A stretch of DNA of 39,512 bases from Gemmatimonas sp. (lineage in GTDB: Bacteria; Gemmatimonadota; Gemmatimonadetes; Gemmatimonadales; Gemmatimonadaceae). Below the pieces are notes generated by a model that was given only the letters and a program-made list of their open reading frames with translations, was not told the DNA's origin and made no database searches. Both the position numbers and the translations under genes were made by a program. Shown one piece after another: positions 23,070 through 32,473 of this stretch (position 1 is the stretch's first letter; every line of letters starts with the position of its first letter). The stretch lies in NCBI GenBank assembly GCA_011390935.1, contig JAABRL010000041.1:1-39512 (forward strand). Reading direction: 5' to 3'.

Positions 23070-24358
23070 GGCGGTGTGCTGTCCGAGGCGGGAACGAGGC
23101 GAAGGATCAGATCGTCGTCCGGGCGGGCGGCACCGCGGGCATCTCGATTGCTGGTGGTGATGTACACCTCCCCTGACGAGTCGATATGCACGGTGCGCAG
23201 GCGACCATGGGACGACGGCAGCAACGACTCGGCCGCAACCACACGAATCGAGTCGCCGCGCTCTTCCAGCACGACGCGTTCGAGGCCTCCACGTAACCCG
23301 GCCACGAGCACCGAACCGCGCCAGGCCGAGATCGGGCCTCGGTACACGGCAAGGCCAGCCGGTGCGATCGCCGCACGCCAGGTCCAGAGCGCCGGACGGC
23401 TGTCGCCAACCGTTTCGCCGCCCAAGGCGGTCGGCCAGCCATAGTTGCCTCCGGGCACGATGTGATTGAGCTCGTCATGCCCCGCGCGCGCGCCCTCCTG
23501 CGCCATGCCCGTGGGTCCGTGCTCGATGGCTAGCATCGAGCCGCCGTCGGTCCAGTCCATGCCCTGCACGTTGCGCAATCCGTACGCCCAGGTGGAGCTG
23601 TTCGGCGCCGGGTTGTCTGCCGGTACGTTGCCGTCGGGCGTGAAGCGATGAATGCGCCCCAACCAGCCAGTCTCGCGTGACGCGCGCTCGGGGAGCATGG
23701 CATCGCCCATGGACACGTACAGCATGCCATCCGGACCGAACCCGATGGCACCTCCGGCGTGATAGTACGCGGCTGGCAGCTCGGGCACGATGATCGTCGG
23801 CTCGACACCGCGCCCGTCGCGCTCCGTGAAGCGCAGCACCTGATTGGCGAACCGCAGCGTCGCCGTTTCATCGACCAGCCCGAGCGCGCGACGCCACAGT
23901 CGTGTGGGCACGCTCCGCGTTCGATCGCCTTCGCTGCGCCAGACGGTGGCGACCGCGTAGACGTGGCCACTCGTGGCAAAGTCGGGCGCGAGCGCCAGCC
24001 CGAGCAGACCGGTTTCCGGGCCGATCCCGGGCTCGTTCGCGTACACGCTCACCGTGGCCCACGGCGTGGGATCGAGCACACCGTCGCGGATCACACGAAT
24101 ACGCCCGGTACGCTCGGTCACGAGCAGGCGTCCATCGGGCAGGCTCGCCATCCCCCACGGAACCTCGAGACCGCGTGCCACCGTATCCACGCGAAACGCC
24201 CGTTCGCCATCGATCGGGACTGGCAGTACAGCCGACGACGAAGCCACACCCTGCACCGGCGCTGCAGCGCGTTGGTCACAGCCGACCATCGTCAGCACCA
24301 TCGACGACACGATCAGCAGCAGCGCGCCGCGGCCAACACGTGGGACCGCGCTCAACAC
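23066..24358 (-). CDS. PQQ-type sugar dehydrogenase lipoprotein
   Basis: The protein has 430 residues. The GTG at 24358 lies inside the end of the phosphopantetheinyl transferase gene; a longer frame to 24520 is antisense-like noise. It has a lipoprotein signal peptide, LLLIVSSMVLTMVGC, with Cys29 as lipidation site. The mature part is a six-bladed beta propeller of the soluble glucose/sorbosone dehydrogenase family (GSDH): PWGMASLPDGRLLVTERTGRI, TGLLGLALAPDF, YYHAGGAIGFGPDGMLYVSMGD with the presumed catalytic His, YGLRNVQG and DELNHIVPGGNYGWP. Such enzymes oxidise sugar hydroxyls in the periplasm using PQQ. A periplasmic oxidase in a cytoplasmic biosynthetic operon suggests a late oxidation after export, or recruitment for another substrate. 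No PQQ synthesis genes are visible. Confidence 0.88.
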   Translation of the reverse strand: MLSAVPRVGRGALLLIVSSMVLTMVGCDQRAAAPVQGVASSSAVLPVPIDGERAFRVDTVARGLEVPWGMASLPDGRLLVTERTGRIRVIRDGVLDPTPWATVSVYANEPGIGPETGLLGLALAPDFATSGHVYAVATVWRSEGDRTRSVPTRLWRRALGLVDETATLRFANQVLRFTERDGRGVEPTIIVPELPAAYYHAGGAIGFGPDGMLYVSMGDAMLPERASRETGWLGRIHRFTPDGNVPADNPAPNSSTWAYGLRNVQGMDWTDGGSMLAIEHGPTGMAQEGARAGHDELNHIVPGGNYGWPTALGGETVGDSRPALWTWRAAIAPAGLAVYRGPISAWRGSVLVAGLRGGLERVVLEERGDSIRVVAAESLLPSSHGRLRTVHIDSSGEVYITTSNRDARGAARPDDDLILRLVPASDSTPP

Positions 24359-25116
24359 CGCACGCTCGGCAGAGGTGCCTCGAGTGCGGGACCACCCGCG
24401 AAGTGCACCGCACCTCCCGCGTCGCGCACCGCCAACGCGGCCACGTAACCCGGGCTCGGTTCCCAACCGGCCATGGCCCACGCCTCCGGCGCACCGAACA
24501 GCGCACGGTCGGCTCGGCACACATGCGCCACCGTACGATCCAATGACACGGCAAAACGATCGAGCGGTGCGCCAATGCCAAGACCGAGCGCCTTCACGAA
24601 GGCCTCCTTGCGCGTCCAGATGCGATGAAAGGCGAGCGTGCGCTCCTTCAGCGGCAGTGCCAGCAGTGCCGCCCGTTCCTCGGACGCGAAATGGTGGCGC
24701 GCCACCTCTTCAAGCTCGGGCACGGTCACCACCGCCTCGACATCCACGCCCAGCAACGGCGGCGCATCGAGTCCGGGGGGCAGATGCGCCCACGCGATGA
24801 CGGCCATATCGGCCGCGTGACTGAGGTTGAACGTGAGCCTGTGTGCTTGCGTGCCATCGAGCATCGGCTTGCCGAGTGGCTCGCTGCGAAATCGCAGCTG
24901 TTCCGGCGGGCTTCCGAGTGCCACGCCAAGGTGCAATCGCAGCGCCGTGCGGGCGCGAATCCACCGGCGTGCGTGCAGCGCATGGCGGAAGCGAGCGGCG
25001 CGTGCACGTTCGTCCTCGCTCAGCGTGCGTGCATCGACCGGGGCGTGATCCGACAGATCAACCGTTCGGATTTCAATCGTGAGTGTTGCTCGACGCGTTT
25101 CAACCACCGCTGTCAC
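24352..25116 (-). CDS. 4'-phosphopantetheinyl transferase (Sfp type)
   Basis: The protein has 254 residues. I chose the GTG at 25116, which overlaps the hydrolase stop as GTGA; an ATG at 25146 would overlap further. Sfp-type motifs are present: GKPML with a downstream FNLSHAADMAVIA, GVDVEAV (Mg-binding Asp and Glu) and WTRKEAFVKALGLG. It transfers phosphopantetheine from CoA to the conserved Ser of carrier domains, so it should activate the four carriers encoded in this operon (two PCPs in the NRPS, one in the PKS, one in the A-PCP protein). Placement between the first hydrolase pair and the dehydrogenase shows that the operon carries its own activating enzyme. Confidence 0.93.
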   Translation of the reverse strand: MTAVVETRRATLTIEIRTVDLSDHAPVDARTLSEDERARAARFRHALHARRWIRARTALRLHLGVALGSPPEQLRFRSEPLGKPMLDGTQAHRLTFNLSHAADMAVIAWAHLPPGLDAPPLLGVDVEAVVTVPELEEVARHHFASEERAALLALPLKERTLAFHRIWTRKEAFVKALGLGIGAPLDRFAVSLDRTVAHVCRADRALFGAPEAWAMAGWEPSPGYVAALAVRDAGGAVHFAGGPALEAPLPSVRC

Positions 25117-25982
25117 GTGGCGGGTGGAAACACTCGCGTAGCCCACTGCTCCACCATGTCGAGCAAACGTTCCTGATCCTGCAGGAACGTGAAGGTGTGC
25201 TCGGCGCCCCGAATGAACTCAACCTGAAGGAGCGACCCGAAGTCGAGCCCGGGGAACGACGCGCGATACTGTTCGGCGTGATTGTAGTGGTCGGGCATGC
25301 CGCTCGAGAACACGTTGAGCAACTGCACTCGGCGCGAGACCAATGCCTGCAGTTTCGCCTGCGTCTCCTCGCGGGGCGGGAAGACGCGGCGGTACTCCGG
25401 CGCGACATACTCGAGGGGCTCATCCTCAACCGTTCCTGGCGCCCGACGCGCCGCTTCCCGAGTGGCCCGCCAGCGCTGCACACGCACGCTTACGTAGTTC
25501 CGCCAGGCATCCACATTCACCAGCTTGGGCCCGTAGTGATGCACATAGTACCCGCGCGTGCGGTAGGCGAACGGATCGAGCTGCACCAACCCCACCACGC
25601 GCTCGTCCACGCCTGCCGCCTTGAAGCCCATGTCCGCGCCGGAGCACAACCCGAAGAGCACGAATCGATCCGTCCCCCCTTTGCGCGCCTGCAGCAGGTC
25701 CATGGCCTCGCGCGTTTCCACCACGGCGCTCTCCGCCGCGCCGAGCGTGTCGCGTCGTGGTTCGGAATCACCGATGCCGGAAAAATCGAAGCGCAGCGTC
25801 ACGTGGCCAGCCGCAGCCAGACGACGCGCAACCTGCACGTACAGCCGCGACGCCCCCACGTGGTGCAGAATCCCGGAGTTCAGCAGCACGACCGCCGGCT
25901 TGCCGGCCACTGGGGCCGCGGGCTCCGCCACAATGCCGACCAGGCCACGGTTGGCTCCGAACTTGACCGCCTTCTCCCTCAT
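25113..25982 (-). CDS. Alpha/beta hydrolase with Cys nucleophile (pair 1, C-type)
   Basis: The protein has 289 residues, starting with an ATG at 25982 overlapping the stop of its Arg-type partner (ATGA). Visible marks are LLNSGILHHVG, RFDFSGIGDSEPR, the elbow GLCSGADMG with Cys113 as nucleophile, and AEHTFTF with the likely catalytic His. Cys-nucleophile alpha/beta hydrolases include dienelactone hydrolases and some thioester-handling enzymes. It is homologous to 18491-19438. The gene lies two genes after the PKS, so editing or release of a carrier-bound chain is a reasonable hypothesis, especially as no thioesterase domain is visible in the assembly line. It resembles the exosortase A-associated hydrolase 1 group (TIGR03100). 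Confidence 0.82.
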   Translation of the reverse strand: MREKAVKFGANRGLVGIVAEPAAPVAGKPAVVLLNSGILHHVGASRLYVQVARRLAAAGHVTLRFDFSGIGDSEPRRDTLGAAESAVVETREAMDLLQARKGGTDRFVLFGLCSGADMGFKAAGVDERVVGLVQLDPFAYRTRGYYVHHYGPKLVNVDAWRNYVSVRVQRWRATREAARRAPGTVEDEPLEYVAPEYRRVFPPREETQAKLQALVSRRVQLLNVFSSGMPDHYNHAEQYRASFPGLDFGSLLQVEFIRGAEHTFTFLQDQERLLDMVEQWATRVFPPAT

Positions 25983-26767
25983 GAGTTCGCCACCTGCTCC
26001 GCGAGAATGCAGCCCAGCACACCCTGAATGATCCCCTGCGGGATGAGCGCGGAGCCGAACGCATCCGATTCGGCCCAGTTGCCGTTGCTCGGAAACAGCT
26101 GATGTCGCGCCTCACGTCCCCGCGCGCGCAAACGCGCCGTCAGGTCGACCGTGTCCTCACGCTCCGACGACACGACCAACTCCGTACGCGCCGTCGCACC
26201 GGGCCACGTCAGCAGATCGATCTGCTCGATCTCCGCGCGCAGCGCAGTCGGCACGGGAAATCCATGCACCCCGAGCAGCTCGCGCGACGGCGTGAGCCCC
26301 CGATGACGGGCTTCGGCTTCATGCACCTCGGTGAGTTCCTGCACGTACTGCATGCCGTCCACGATCGGGTCCCACAACACAAGCTGCTCCACGTCACCGC
26401 GCTCGGTACTCGCGAGCGCAGCCAGCGTCGCGCCGAATCGTAGCCCCACAAGCGTGACGCGCGGCTGTTGCGCAGTCTCCTTGAGTTCCTCGATGGCGGT
26501 GTCGATGTCCTCGAGCCACCGCGCGACGGTCCCGTCACGTCCGTCCCCCGCCGAGTCGCCCGTGCCGAAGTAGTCGAAGCGCAGCACGTGCGCCCCACCC
26601 TTCACGAGCAGCGTGGTGAGCTGACGGAAGGCGCGGTGTGCGCGCATGTACTCGGCGCCCATGGGATAGCAGAGCAGCACCGCACGCGTCGCCGCCTCCT
26701 GGGTGCGCGGCGGATGGTACACGCCGTACAATGGCGATTTCGACGAGCCGAAAAAGAACGGGTTCAT
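25979..26767 (-). CDS. Alpha/beta hydrolase homologue with Arg at the nucleophile site (pair 1, R-type)
   Basis: The protein has 262 residues from the ATG at 26767, which overlaps the PKS stop (ATGA). It has the same architecture as 19435-20172: LLCYPMGAEYMRAHRAF, RFDYFGTGDSAGDG and elbow VGLRFGATLA, with Arg110 in place of Ser. The start MNPFFFGSS has no signal peptide, so it is cytoplasmic. Substitution in both copies argues for a conserved, non-standard role such as scaffold for the Cys-type partner or a binding protein for pantetheine-linked chains. It resembles the exosortase A-associated hydrolase 2 group (TIGR03101). Confidence 0.8.
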   Translation of the reverse strand: MNPFFFGSSKSPLYGVYHPPRTQEAATRAVLLCYPMGAEYMRAHRAFRQLTTLLVKGGAHVLRFDYFGTGDSAGDGRDGTVARWLEDIDTAIEELKETAQQPRVTLVGLRFGATLAALASTERGDVEQLVLWDPIVDGMQYVQELTEVHEAEARHRGLTPSRELLGVHGFPVPTALRAEIEQIDLLTWPGATARTELVVSSEREDTVDLTARLRARGREARHQLFPSNGNWAESDAFGSALIPQGIIQGVLGCILAEQVANS

Positions 26768-29700
26768 CGCGCAGCTCCGCTGACCACGGCCTTCTCGGCG
26801 CATTCGGCCGCGATCTGTTCCAGCGTGTGCAGGGTCATGACGGACGGGTTGAGGCGAACGCCGGTCTGCTTCGCGATCCGTGACACGGCTCGCATGGCCA
26901 GCAGGGAGTGACCGCCCACATCAAGAAAATTATCGTACACGCTGAGCTTGGCCACTCCCAGCAGCTCCATCCAGATCTTCGCGATCGTGTGCTCCATCTC
27001 CGAACGCGGACCGACCATGTCGTCCTGCCCGGCAAACGGGTCGGGCAAGGCGCTCCGATCCACGGCGCCGTCGGGCGCCAAAGGCAGTTCGTCGAGTTCC
27101 ACCAGATGCTGCGGCACGAGCTCCTCGGGCACCTTGCCTCGCAGGTACCGTCGTACCTCCGAGACGGTGGCCTGCTCGCCGAGCTCGAACACCACGAACG
27201 CCGTGACGCGCATCCCCCCCGCACGTTCGCGATGGGCCGTGACTACCACCGTATGCACGGCTTCATGGGTGCCAAGGACAGCCTCCACCTCGCTGGTGTC
27301 CACGGCTGGTGCAGTCGGCGCGATGCGCTCCGGTACGGCGGGCGCCGGCGGCGGCGCATCGAGCGCGGCGAGGTAGGCCCCGAGATCCTGTGGCGACACC
27401 ACCACCTGACCAGTTGCGCCCGCCGCCGCGAGGCGGCGGAACGCCTCGAGTCCCTCGTCCGGCGTGATCGCGGCCTGCATCTGCAGCGGCATGGGTGAAG
27501 ACGAAGATGCGCTGCCCGCACCGTCGTGTCCCACGCGCACCCGGTCCTTCACTTTCATCATCGTGAAGTCGGCAATGTCCACGAGCAATCGACCGTCGGC
27601 TGCGTAGACCGACACATCGTAGACGGCGGTATCCTGCCCCTCCGCGCCGGGCTGCAGGCGAATGTGACTGCAACTGCGTGGTTCCAGCGGTGCCCACAGG
27701 CGCACTCGACCGTACGACACGGGGATGTAGAAATCGCGTGTGCCGTCAAAACCGGGAATGAGCGCCTGCGCACACGCGGTCGCCACATCCAGCAGCGCGG
27801 GGTGCAGCGGATACGTGGCACAGTCGGCCGCGAACACGTCCGGCAACTCGAGCGTCGCGAGCGCTTCGGTGGTGCCATAGTCGAGCGCGCGGATGTTGCT
27901 CCAGCGTTCGCCGAGCACCAGATGTTCGCGCTCCTCGCGGCCGGAGAACGCGACCTGTCGCACCGAACAACGCGCACGAATGGCGGCGAGATCGACGGGA
28001 GCTGGTCGTTCCCCGGTCAACGGCGACACCATCGCGCGCGCGTGCTCGTCCCACGAGCCCGCGCCGCCGGCGCGTCCCTCGATCACCACCTCGCGCTCAT
28101 CGGTGCCCTCGAGCGTGAGTCGCAGCTCACGCGTTTCCCCATCGCGCACCATGAACGGCGTGATGAAGAACACGTCGCGCAACTCGAGCTGTTCATGCGA
28201 TGCCGGCGCGCGTTCCGCCGCCGCTGCGCGCACCAGCTCCAGATAGCCGGTGCCGGGAATGAGCGATTCGCCGCCCCGGATGCGATGCCCATCGAGCAGC
28301 CAGTGCGTCGAGGGCGAGAGCAGCGTGCGATACTCCACCTCGCCATCGGTGTCGCGGACGCACCGCTCGAGCAGCGGATGCGCGGTGGCGCGCCCCTGCG
28401 AACGCGCAGGCGCCGTGAGCGCGGCGGCGAGCCCCACGCCTTGCCAGGCGCTCCAGTCAATCGACAGCGCCTGTGCGCCGAAGGCGGCCTGCGCGTCGGC
28501 CCACGCATCGAGGAACGCACTGGCGGCGGTGTAGTCCACCTGACCGGCCACGCCGGCCACGGCACCGCGTGATGAGAACACGATGATGCGCTGCAGCGGA
28601 TGGCCGGCGAGCGCTTCCTGCAACGCCAGCGTGCCGGACACCTTCGGCGCCAGCACGCGCGCCGCCGACGTACGCTCCTTGAGCGGAATCAACGCATCGT
28701 CGATCACACCCGCGGCGTGCAGGAGATGCGTGATCCCGCCGAAGCGCGCCTTTGCCTCGGCCACCACGCGCATCATCTGCGCTGCATCACTCACATCTCC
28801 AGCCAGCACCAGCACTTCGGCGCCCAGCGCCTCGATCGCTTCGACGCCACGAATGCGCTCCGCGTCGGTGCCACCGGCTGCGAGCGCGGCCGGCCAGGCG
28901 GCCCGCGGTGGCAGCGGCGTACGTCCCACCAGCACGAGGCGCACGCGCGCGGTGCGCGCGAGTTCCTGCGCCACGAGCAACCCGAGCCCGCCCAGACCGC
29001 CCGTGACGAGGCACACGGCCCCATCCTCACACCAGGGCGCGTTGTCTCCCGCGCTGGCGAGTGGTGCCGAGGCGAACTGCTGCACAAAGCGCGTGGCGCC
29101 ACGCCAGGCCACCACGCGCGGCACGTCGGCCGTCACATTCAGCTCGGCCAGCAGCGACAACAGCACCGCCTCAACACCGCCCCCGATCGCTACATCGATC
29201 TGTCGCGCGCGCACATTGGGGAACTCACGCGATGCCACGCGCACCGGCCCAAGCACGAGTGCGCGTCGCGGATCGAGCATCGGCTCACCGCCAATGGCAT
29301 GCGCACCCGCCGTGATCACATCGAGCTGCAGTGGCTCCTCGATGCCCTCCGCCGCCACGCCCTGCAACAAAGCGAGCAGGCTGAAGAACGCGCGGTCCTC
29401 CACCTCGCTCGTGCGCTCCTCGGGCGCATCAACATTCAAGGCGTGCACGATGCGCGTGGGCACACCGCCGGCCACCGCCAACGCGCGCAGGAGCTGCGCG
29501 ACCTGCTCCGCGTCGACGGGATTGACACGAAACGTCTGGGCGTCATCCTGGCCCCACCCCTGGTCGGGCAGCACGCTGATCACGGCGTCGGTGCCATGCG
29601 CCGCGCGTAGTCGGGTGGCGAGGGCCGCGCCCAGGCCATCGCGATCGTGCACCACGAGCCAGCGCGTCGTCGACGCGGTGTGTCGATTGACTGCCAGCGG

Positions 29701-32460
29701 GGTGCGCACCCACGCCGGTGCGTGAAACCACGATCCGACATCGGCGCGCTTCGCCAGCGTCGGTGCCGCCAGCGTTGGCTTGCCAGGGGCAATGAAGTAC
29801 GACTGATGCTCGAACGGATACGTGGGGAGCGGCACGCGACGTCGGCGCTCGCCCTGCCAGAGCGCAGCGCTGTCGAGCGGCACGCCGGCCACCCAGCAGC
29901 GGCCCAGTGCGCCGAGCGCGTGGGCGACATCATGCACCGCCTCGTCAGGGTGGCGCATGGTGGCAATGGTGGGCTGGTCGGCCCGACGTGCCCCGTGCAG
30001 CGAGGCCAACGTTGCGAGTGTACGCCCCGGCCCCACCTCCACAAGCACACGGCCTTCGTCCTGCAGCAGCACGCCCACACCATCGGCGAAACGTACGGTC
30101 TGCCGCAGGTGACGCACCCAGTACTCGGGCGTGGTGGCTTCGGCCTCGGTGATCCACGTGCCCGACACGTTGGACACGAAGCGCCGCTGCGGCGCGGAGA
30201 GCGTGATGCCGCGCAGGAACGCGCCGAACTCGGCGAGAATCGGTTCGAGCATGGAGGAGTGCGCCGCGATGTTGATGCGCACACGGCGGCAGTCGATCTC
30301 ATCGGCTTCGAGCGCGCGTTCGAGCGCCTCGAGGGCATCGAGCGGTCCCGACGCCACACACAGATCGGGCGCGTTCACCGCCGCGATGGACAGCGAGGAG
30401 GGGAGGCGCGGCATGAGCTCATCGGCCGCCAGCGCCACACTCAGCATGCCGCCCGCCGGCACGGTCTCGAACAGTCGGCCACGCAGCGTCACGAGCGACA
30501 GGGCATCGCGCAGAGAGAACACACCGGCGAGATGCGCCGCCGTGTACTCACCCATGCTGTGTCCGATCATGGCCTCGGGCTCCAGGCCCCAAGCCATGCA
30601 CTGCCGGGCCATCGCGTACTGCGTGATGAAGAGGCACGGCAACGAACGCGACGGGCGCTCCATCTCCACCGCGCAGGCCTCCCGCTTGTCGGCTGCGGGG
30701 AAGAGCAGCCCGGCAAGATCCCAATCCAGCGTGGGTTGCAGCAGCGCAATGCACTCGTCCACGGCCGCGCGATACACGGACTCCGTGCGATACAGGTCTT
30801 CGCCCATGCCCGGATGCTGCGCGCCACCACCGGCGAACATGAAGGCCACGGTGCGCGTGCGATCGGTCACGGTGCCCGCTGCCACCTTCTTCGCGTCGTT
30901 CGCGCGCAGCAGCGCCGCCGCCTCGTGCTTGGAGGTGGCCACCACCGCTCGACGGTGGGCAAACGGCTGACGCCCTGCCGCGAGCGTGAACGCAATGTCT
31001 GCGGCGGGCATGTCGGCGGTCTCGAGGCAGGTCGCGATATTCGCGGCCTGCGCATCGAGCGCCGCGGGCGTCTTGGCGGAGAGCACGTACAACTGCGCCG
31101 TACGCCCCGCATCGGACGGCGGCAACACCGGCGCCTCTTCGAGGATCACGTGGGCGTTGGTGCCGCCCGCACCCAGCGCACTCACACCCGCTCGGCGTGG
31201 CCCACCCGCGGTCTCCCACGCGCGCCGAGACGCATTCACGAAGAACGGACTGCGTTCGAAATCAATGGACGGATTGGGTGCCGTGTAGTGCAACGACGCC
31301 GGAATCTCCTTGTGCTTGAGCGCCTGCACGGTCTTGATCAGACCGGCCACGCCGGCCGCCGTGTCCAGATGCCCGATGTTGGACTTCACCGTGCCGATCG
31401 CGCAGTACCCGTTGCGTTCCGTGCCCGCCGAGCGGTAGGCCTGCGTGAGTGCGGCCACCTCGATCGGATCACCGACCGGCGTGGCCGTGCCATGGCACTC
31501 CACATACTGCACCTCATCCGGCGCCACATCGGCGAGGCGCAGCGCCTCCTCGATCACCGCCGCCTGGCCATCGACGCTCGGCGCGAGGAATCCCACCTTC
31601 TGCGACCCGTCGTTGTTGATCGCCGAGCCCTTGATCACGGCGTGGATCGTATCCCCGTCGCGAATGGCGTCGGCGAGGCGTCGCAGCACCACCACGCCGG
31701 CCCCGCTGCCGAAGATCGTGCCTTCGGCCTGCTCGTCGAAGCTTCGGCAGTGGCCGTCCGGCGACATGATCTCGCCTTCTTCGTAGCGATAGCCCACCGC
31801 GTGCGGCTGCTTGAAGGTGCTGCCGCCAGCGAGCGCCAGATCGCACTCGTGGTTGAGCAGCGACTGCACCGCACTGTGAATCGCCACGAGCGAGGTGGAG
31901 CAGGCCGTCTGCACATTCACGCTCGGCCCGCGCAGGTTCATGAGATACGACACGCGCGTGGCGAGAAAATCCTTGTCGTTGCCCGTGTGCCGCAGCAGGA
32001 AGAACCCGGTGGACTGCACCAGCTCGGGGTTCGTGAGCAGGTTGAACATGAGGTACGCGCTCGATCCGCAACCGGCGTACACACCGACCGACCCCGGAAA
32101 ACGCGCCGGGTCATGCCCCGCGTGTTCCAGCGCGGCCCATGCGAGCTCGAGGAAGTGCCGTTGCTGCGGATCCATGATGCTCGCTTCGCGCGGCGCAAAT
32201 CCGAAGAAGCCCGCATCGAACTCCTCCATGCCCGGCACCGGATACGCCGCCTTCACATACTGCGGATCGGCGATCAGCTCGTCGGGAACGCCGGCCGCAC
32301 GCAGCTGCTCGTCGGTCAGCCAGGTGACGCTCTCCACACCGTCGCGCAAGTTGGCCCAGAACGCCTCGATGTCCGGTGCGCCAGGGAAGCGTCCCGCCAT
32401 GCCGACAATGGCGATGTCGGTATCGGCGGAGCCAGGGGGTAGTGCTTCGTGCTGCTGCAT
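26764..32460 (-). CDS. Type I polyketide synthase, KS-AT-KR-DH-(A C-terminal subdomain)-carrier
   Basis: The protein has 1,898 residues from the ATG at 32460, 13 bp after the NRPS stop. KS (about 14-440): TACSTS with Cys187, His323 and His364. AT (about 535-840): GHSMGEY with Ser635; the specificity region reads IAAHSS instead of HAFH or YASH, so the extender is unclear. KR (about 905-1345): TGGLGGLG at 1153, Lys1273, Ser1297, Tyr1310. DH (about 1360-1640): His1392, with one extra residue in the HxxxGxxxxP motif, and Asp1558. Residues 1722-1808 match only the C-terminal lobe of an adenylation domain, with the A10 Lys replaced (DGA instead of NGK). Carrier: VGGHSLLAM with Ser1852. There is no thioesterase. 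The carrier is of NRPS (PCP) type. The order KR before DH is unlike ordinary modular PKS. Confidence 0.92.
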   Translation of the reverse strand: MQQHEALPPGSADTDIAIVGMAGRFPGAPDIEAFWANLRDGVESVTWLTDEQLRAAGVPDELIADPQYVKAAYPVPGMEEFDAGFFGFAPREASIMDPQQRHFLELAWAALEHAGHDPARFPGSVGVYAGCGSSAYLMFNLLTNPELVQSTGFFLLRHTGNDKDFLATRVSYLMNLRGPSVNVQTACSTSLVAIHSAVQSLLNHECDLALAGGSTFKQPHAVGYRYEEGEIMSPDGHCRSFDEQAEGTIFGSGAGVVVLRRLADAIRDGDTIHAVIKGSAINNDGSQKVGFLAPSVDGQAAVIEEALRLADVAPDEVQYVECHGTATPVGDPIEVAALTQAYRSAGTERNGYCAIGTVKSNIGHLDTAAGVAGLIKTVQALKHKEIPASLHYTAPNPSIDFERSPFFVNASRRAWETAGGPRRAGVSALGAGGTNAHVILEEAPVLPPSDAGRTAQLYVLSAKTPAALDAQAANIATCLETADMPAADIAFTLAAGRQPFAHRRAVVATSKHEAAALLRANDAKKVAAGTVTDRTRTVAFMFAGGGAQHPGMGEDLYRTESVYRAAVDECIALLQPTLDWDLAGLLFPAADKREACAVEMERPSRSLPCLFITQYAMARQCMAWGLEPEAMIGHSMGEYTAAHLAGVFSLRDALSLVTLRGRLFETVPAGGMLSVALAADELMPRLPSSLSIAAVNAPDLCVASGPLDALEALERALEADEIDCRRVRINIAAHSSMLEPILAEFGAFLRGITLSAPQRRFVSNVSGTWITEAEATTPEYWVRHLRQTVRFADGVGVLLQDEGRVLVEVGPGRTLATLASLHGARRADQPTIATMRHPDEAVHDVAHALGALGRCWVAGVPLDSAALWQGERRRRVPLPTYPFEHQSYFIAPGKPTLAAPTLAKRADVGSWFHAPAWVRTPLAVNRHTASTTRWLVVHDRDGLGAALATRLRAAHGTDAVISVLPDQGWGQDDAQTFRVNPVDAEQVAQLLRALAVAGGVPTRIVHALNVDAPEERTSEVEDRAFFSLLALLQGVAAEGIEEPLQLDVITAGAHAIGGEPMLDPRRALVLGPVRVASREFPNVRARQIDVAIGGGVEAVLLSLLAELNVTADVPRVVAWRGATRFVQQFASAPLASAGDNAPWCEDGAVCLVTGGLGGLGLLVAQELARTARVRLVLVGRTPLPPRAAWPAALAAGGTDAERIRGVEAIEALGAEVLVLAGDVSDAAQMMRVVAEAKARFGGITHLLHAAGVIDDALIPLKERTSAARVLAPKVSGTLALQEALAGHPLQRIIVFSSRGAVAGVAGQVDYTAASAFLDAWADAQAAFGAQALSIDWSAWQGVGLAAALTAPARSQGRATAHPLLERCVRDTDGEVEYRTLLSPSTHWLLDGHRIRGGESLIPGTGYLELVRAAAAERAPASHEQLELRDVFFITPFMVRDGETRELRLTLEGTDEREVVIEGRAGGAGSWDEHARAMVSPLTGERPAPVDLAAIRARCSVRQVAFSGREEREHLVLGERWSNIRALDYGTTEALATLELPDVFAADCATYPLHPALLDVATACAQALIPGFDGTRDFYIPVSYGRVRLWAPLEPRSCSHIRLQPGAEGQDTAVYDVSVYAADGRLLVDIADFTMMKVKDRVRVGHDGAGSASSSSPMPLQMQAAITPDEGLEAFRRLAAAGATGQVVVSPQDLGAYLAALDAPPPAPAVPERIAPTAPAVDTSEVEAVLGTHEAVHTVVVTAHRERAGGMRVTAFVVFELGEQATVSEVRRYLRGKVPEELVPQHLVELDELPLAPDGAVDRSALPDPFAGQDDMVGPRSEMEHTIAKIWMELLGVAKLSVYDNFLDVGGHSLLAMRAVSRIAKQTGVRLNPSVMTLHTLEQIAAECAEKAVVSGAAR

Positions 32461-32473
32461 GCGCAATGAATCC

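Noticed and set aside
29647..32442. A 931-codon open frame on the plus strand opposite the PKS
   Set aside because: It is antisense to well-defined KS and AT domains, its protein is dominated by Arg, His and Gly, and it shows no domain. Such frames are typical of high-GC coding DNA read on the wrong strand.
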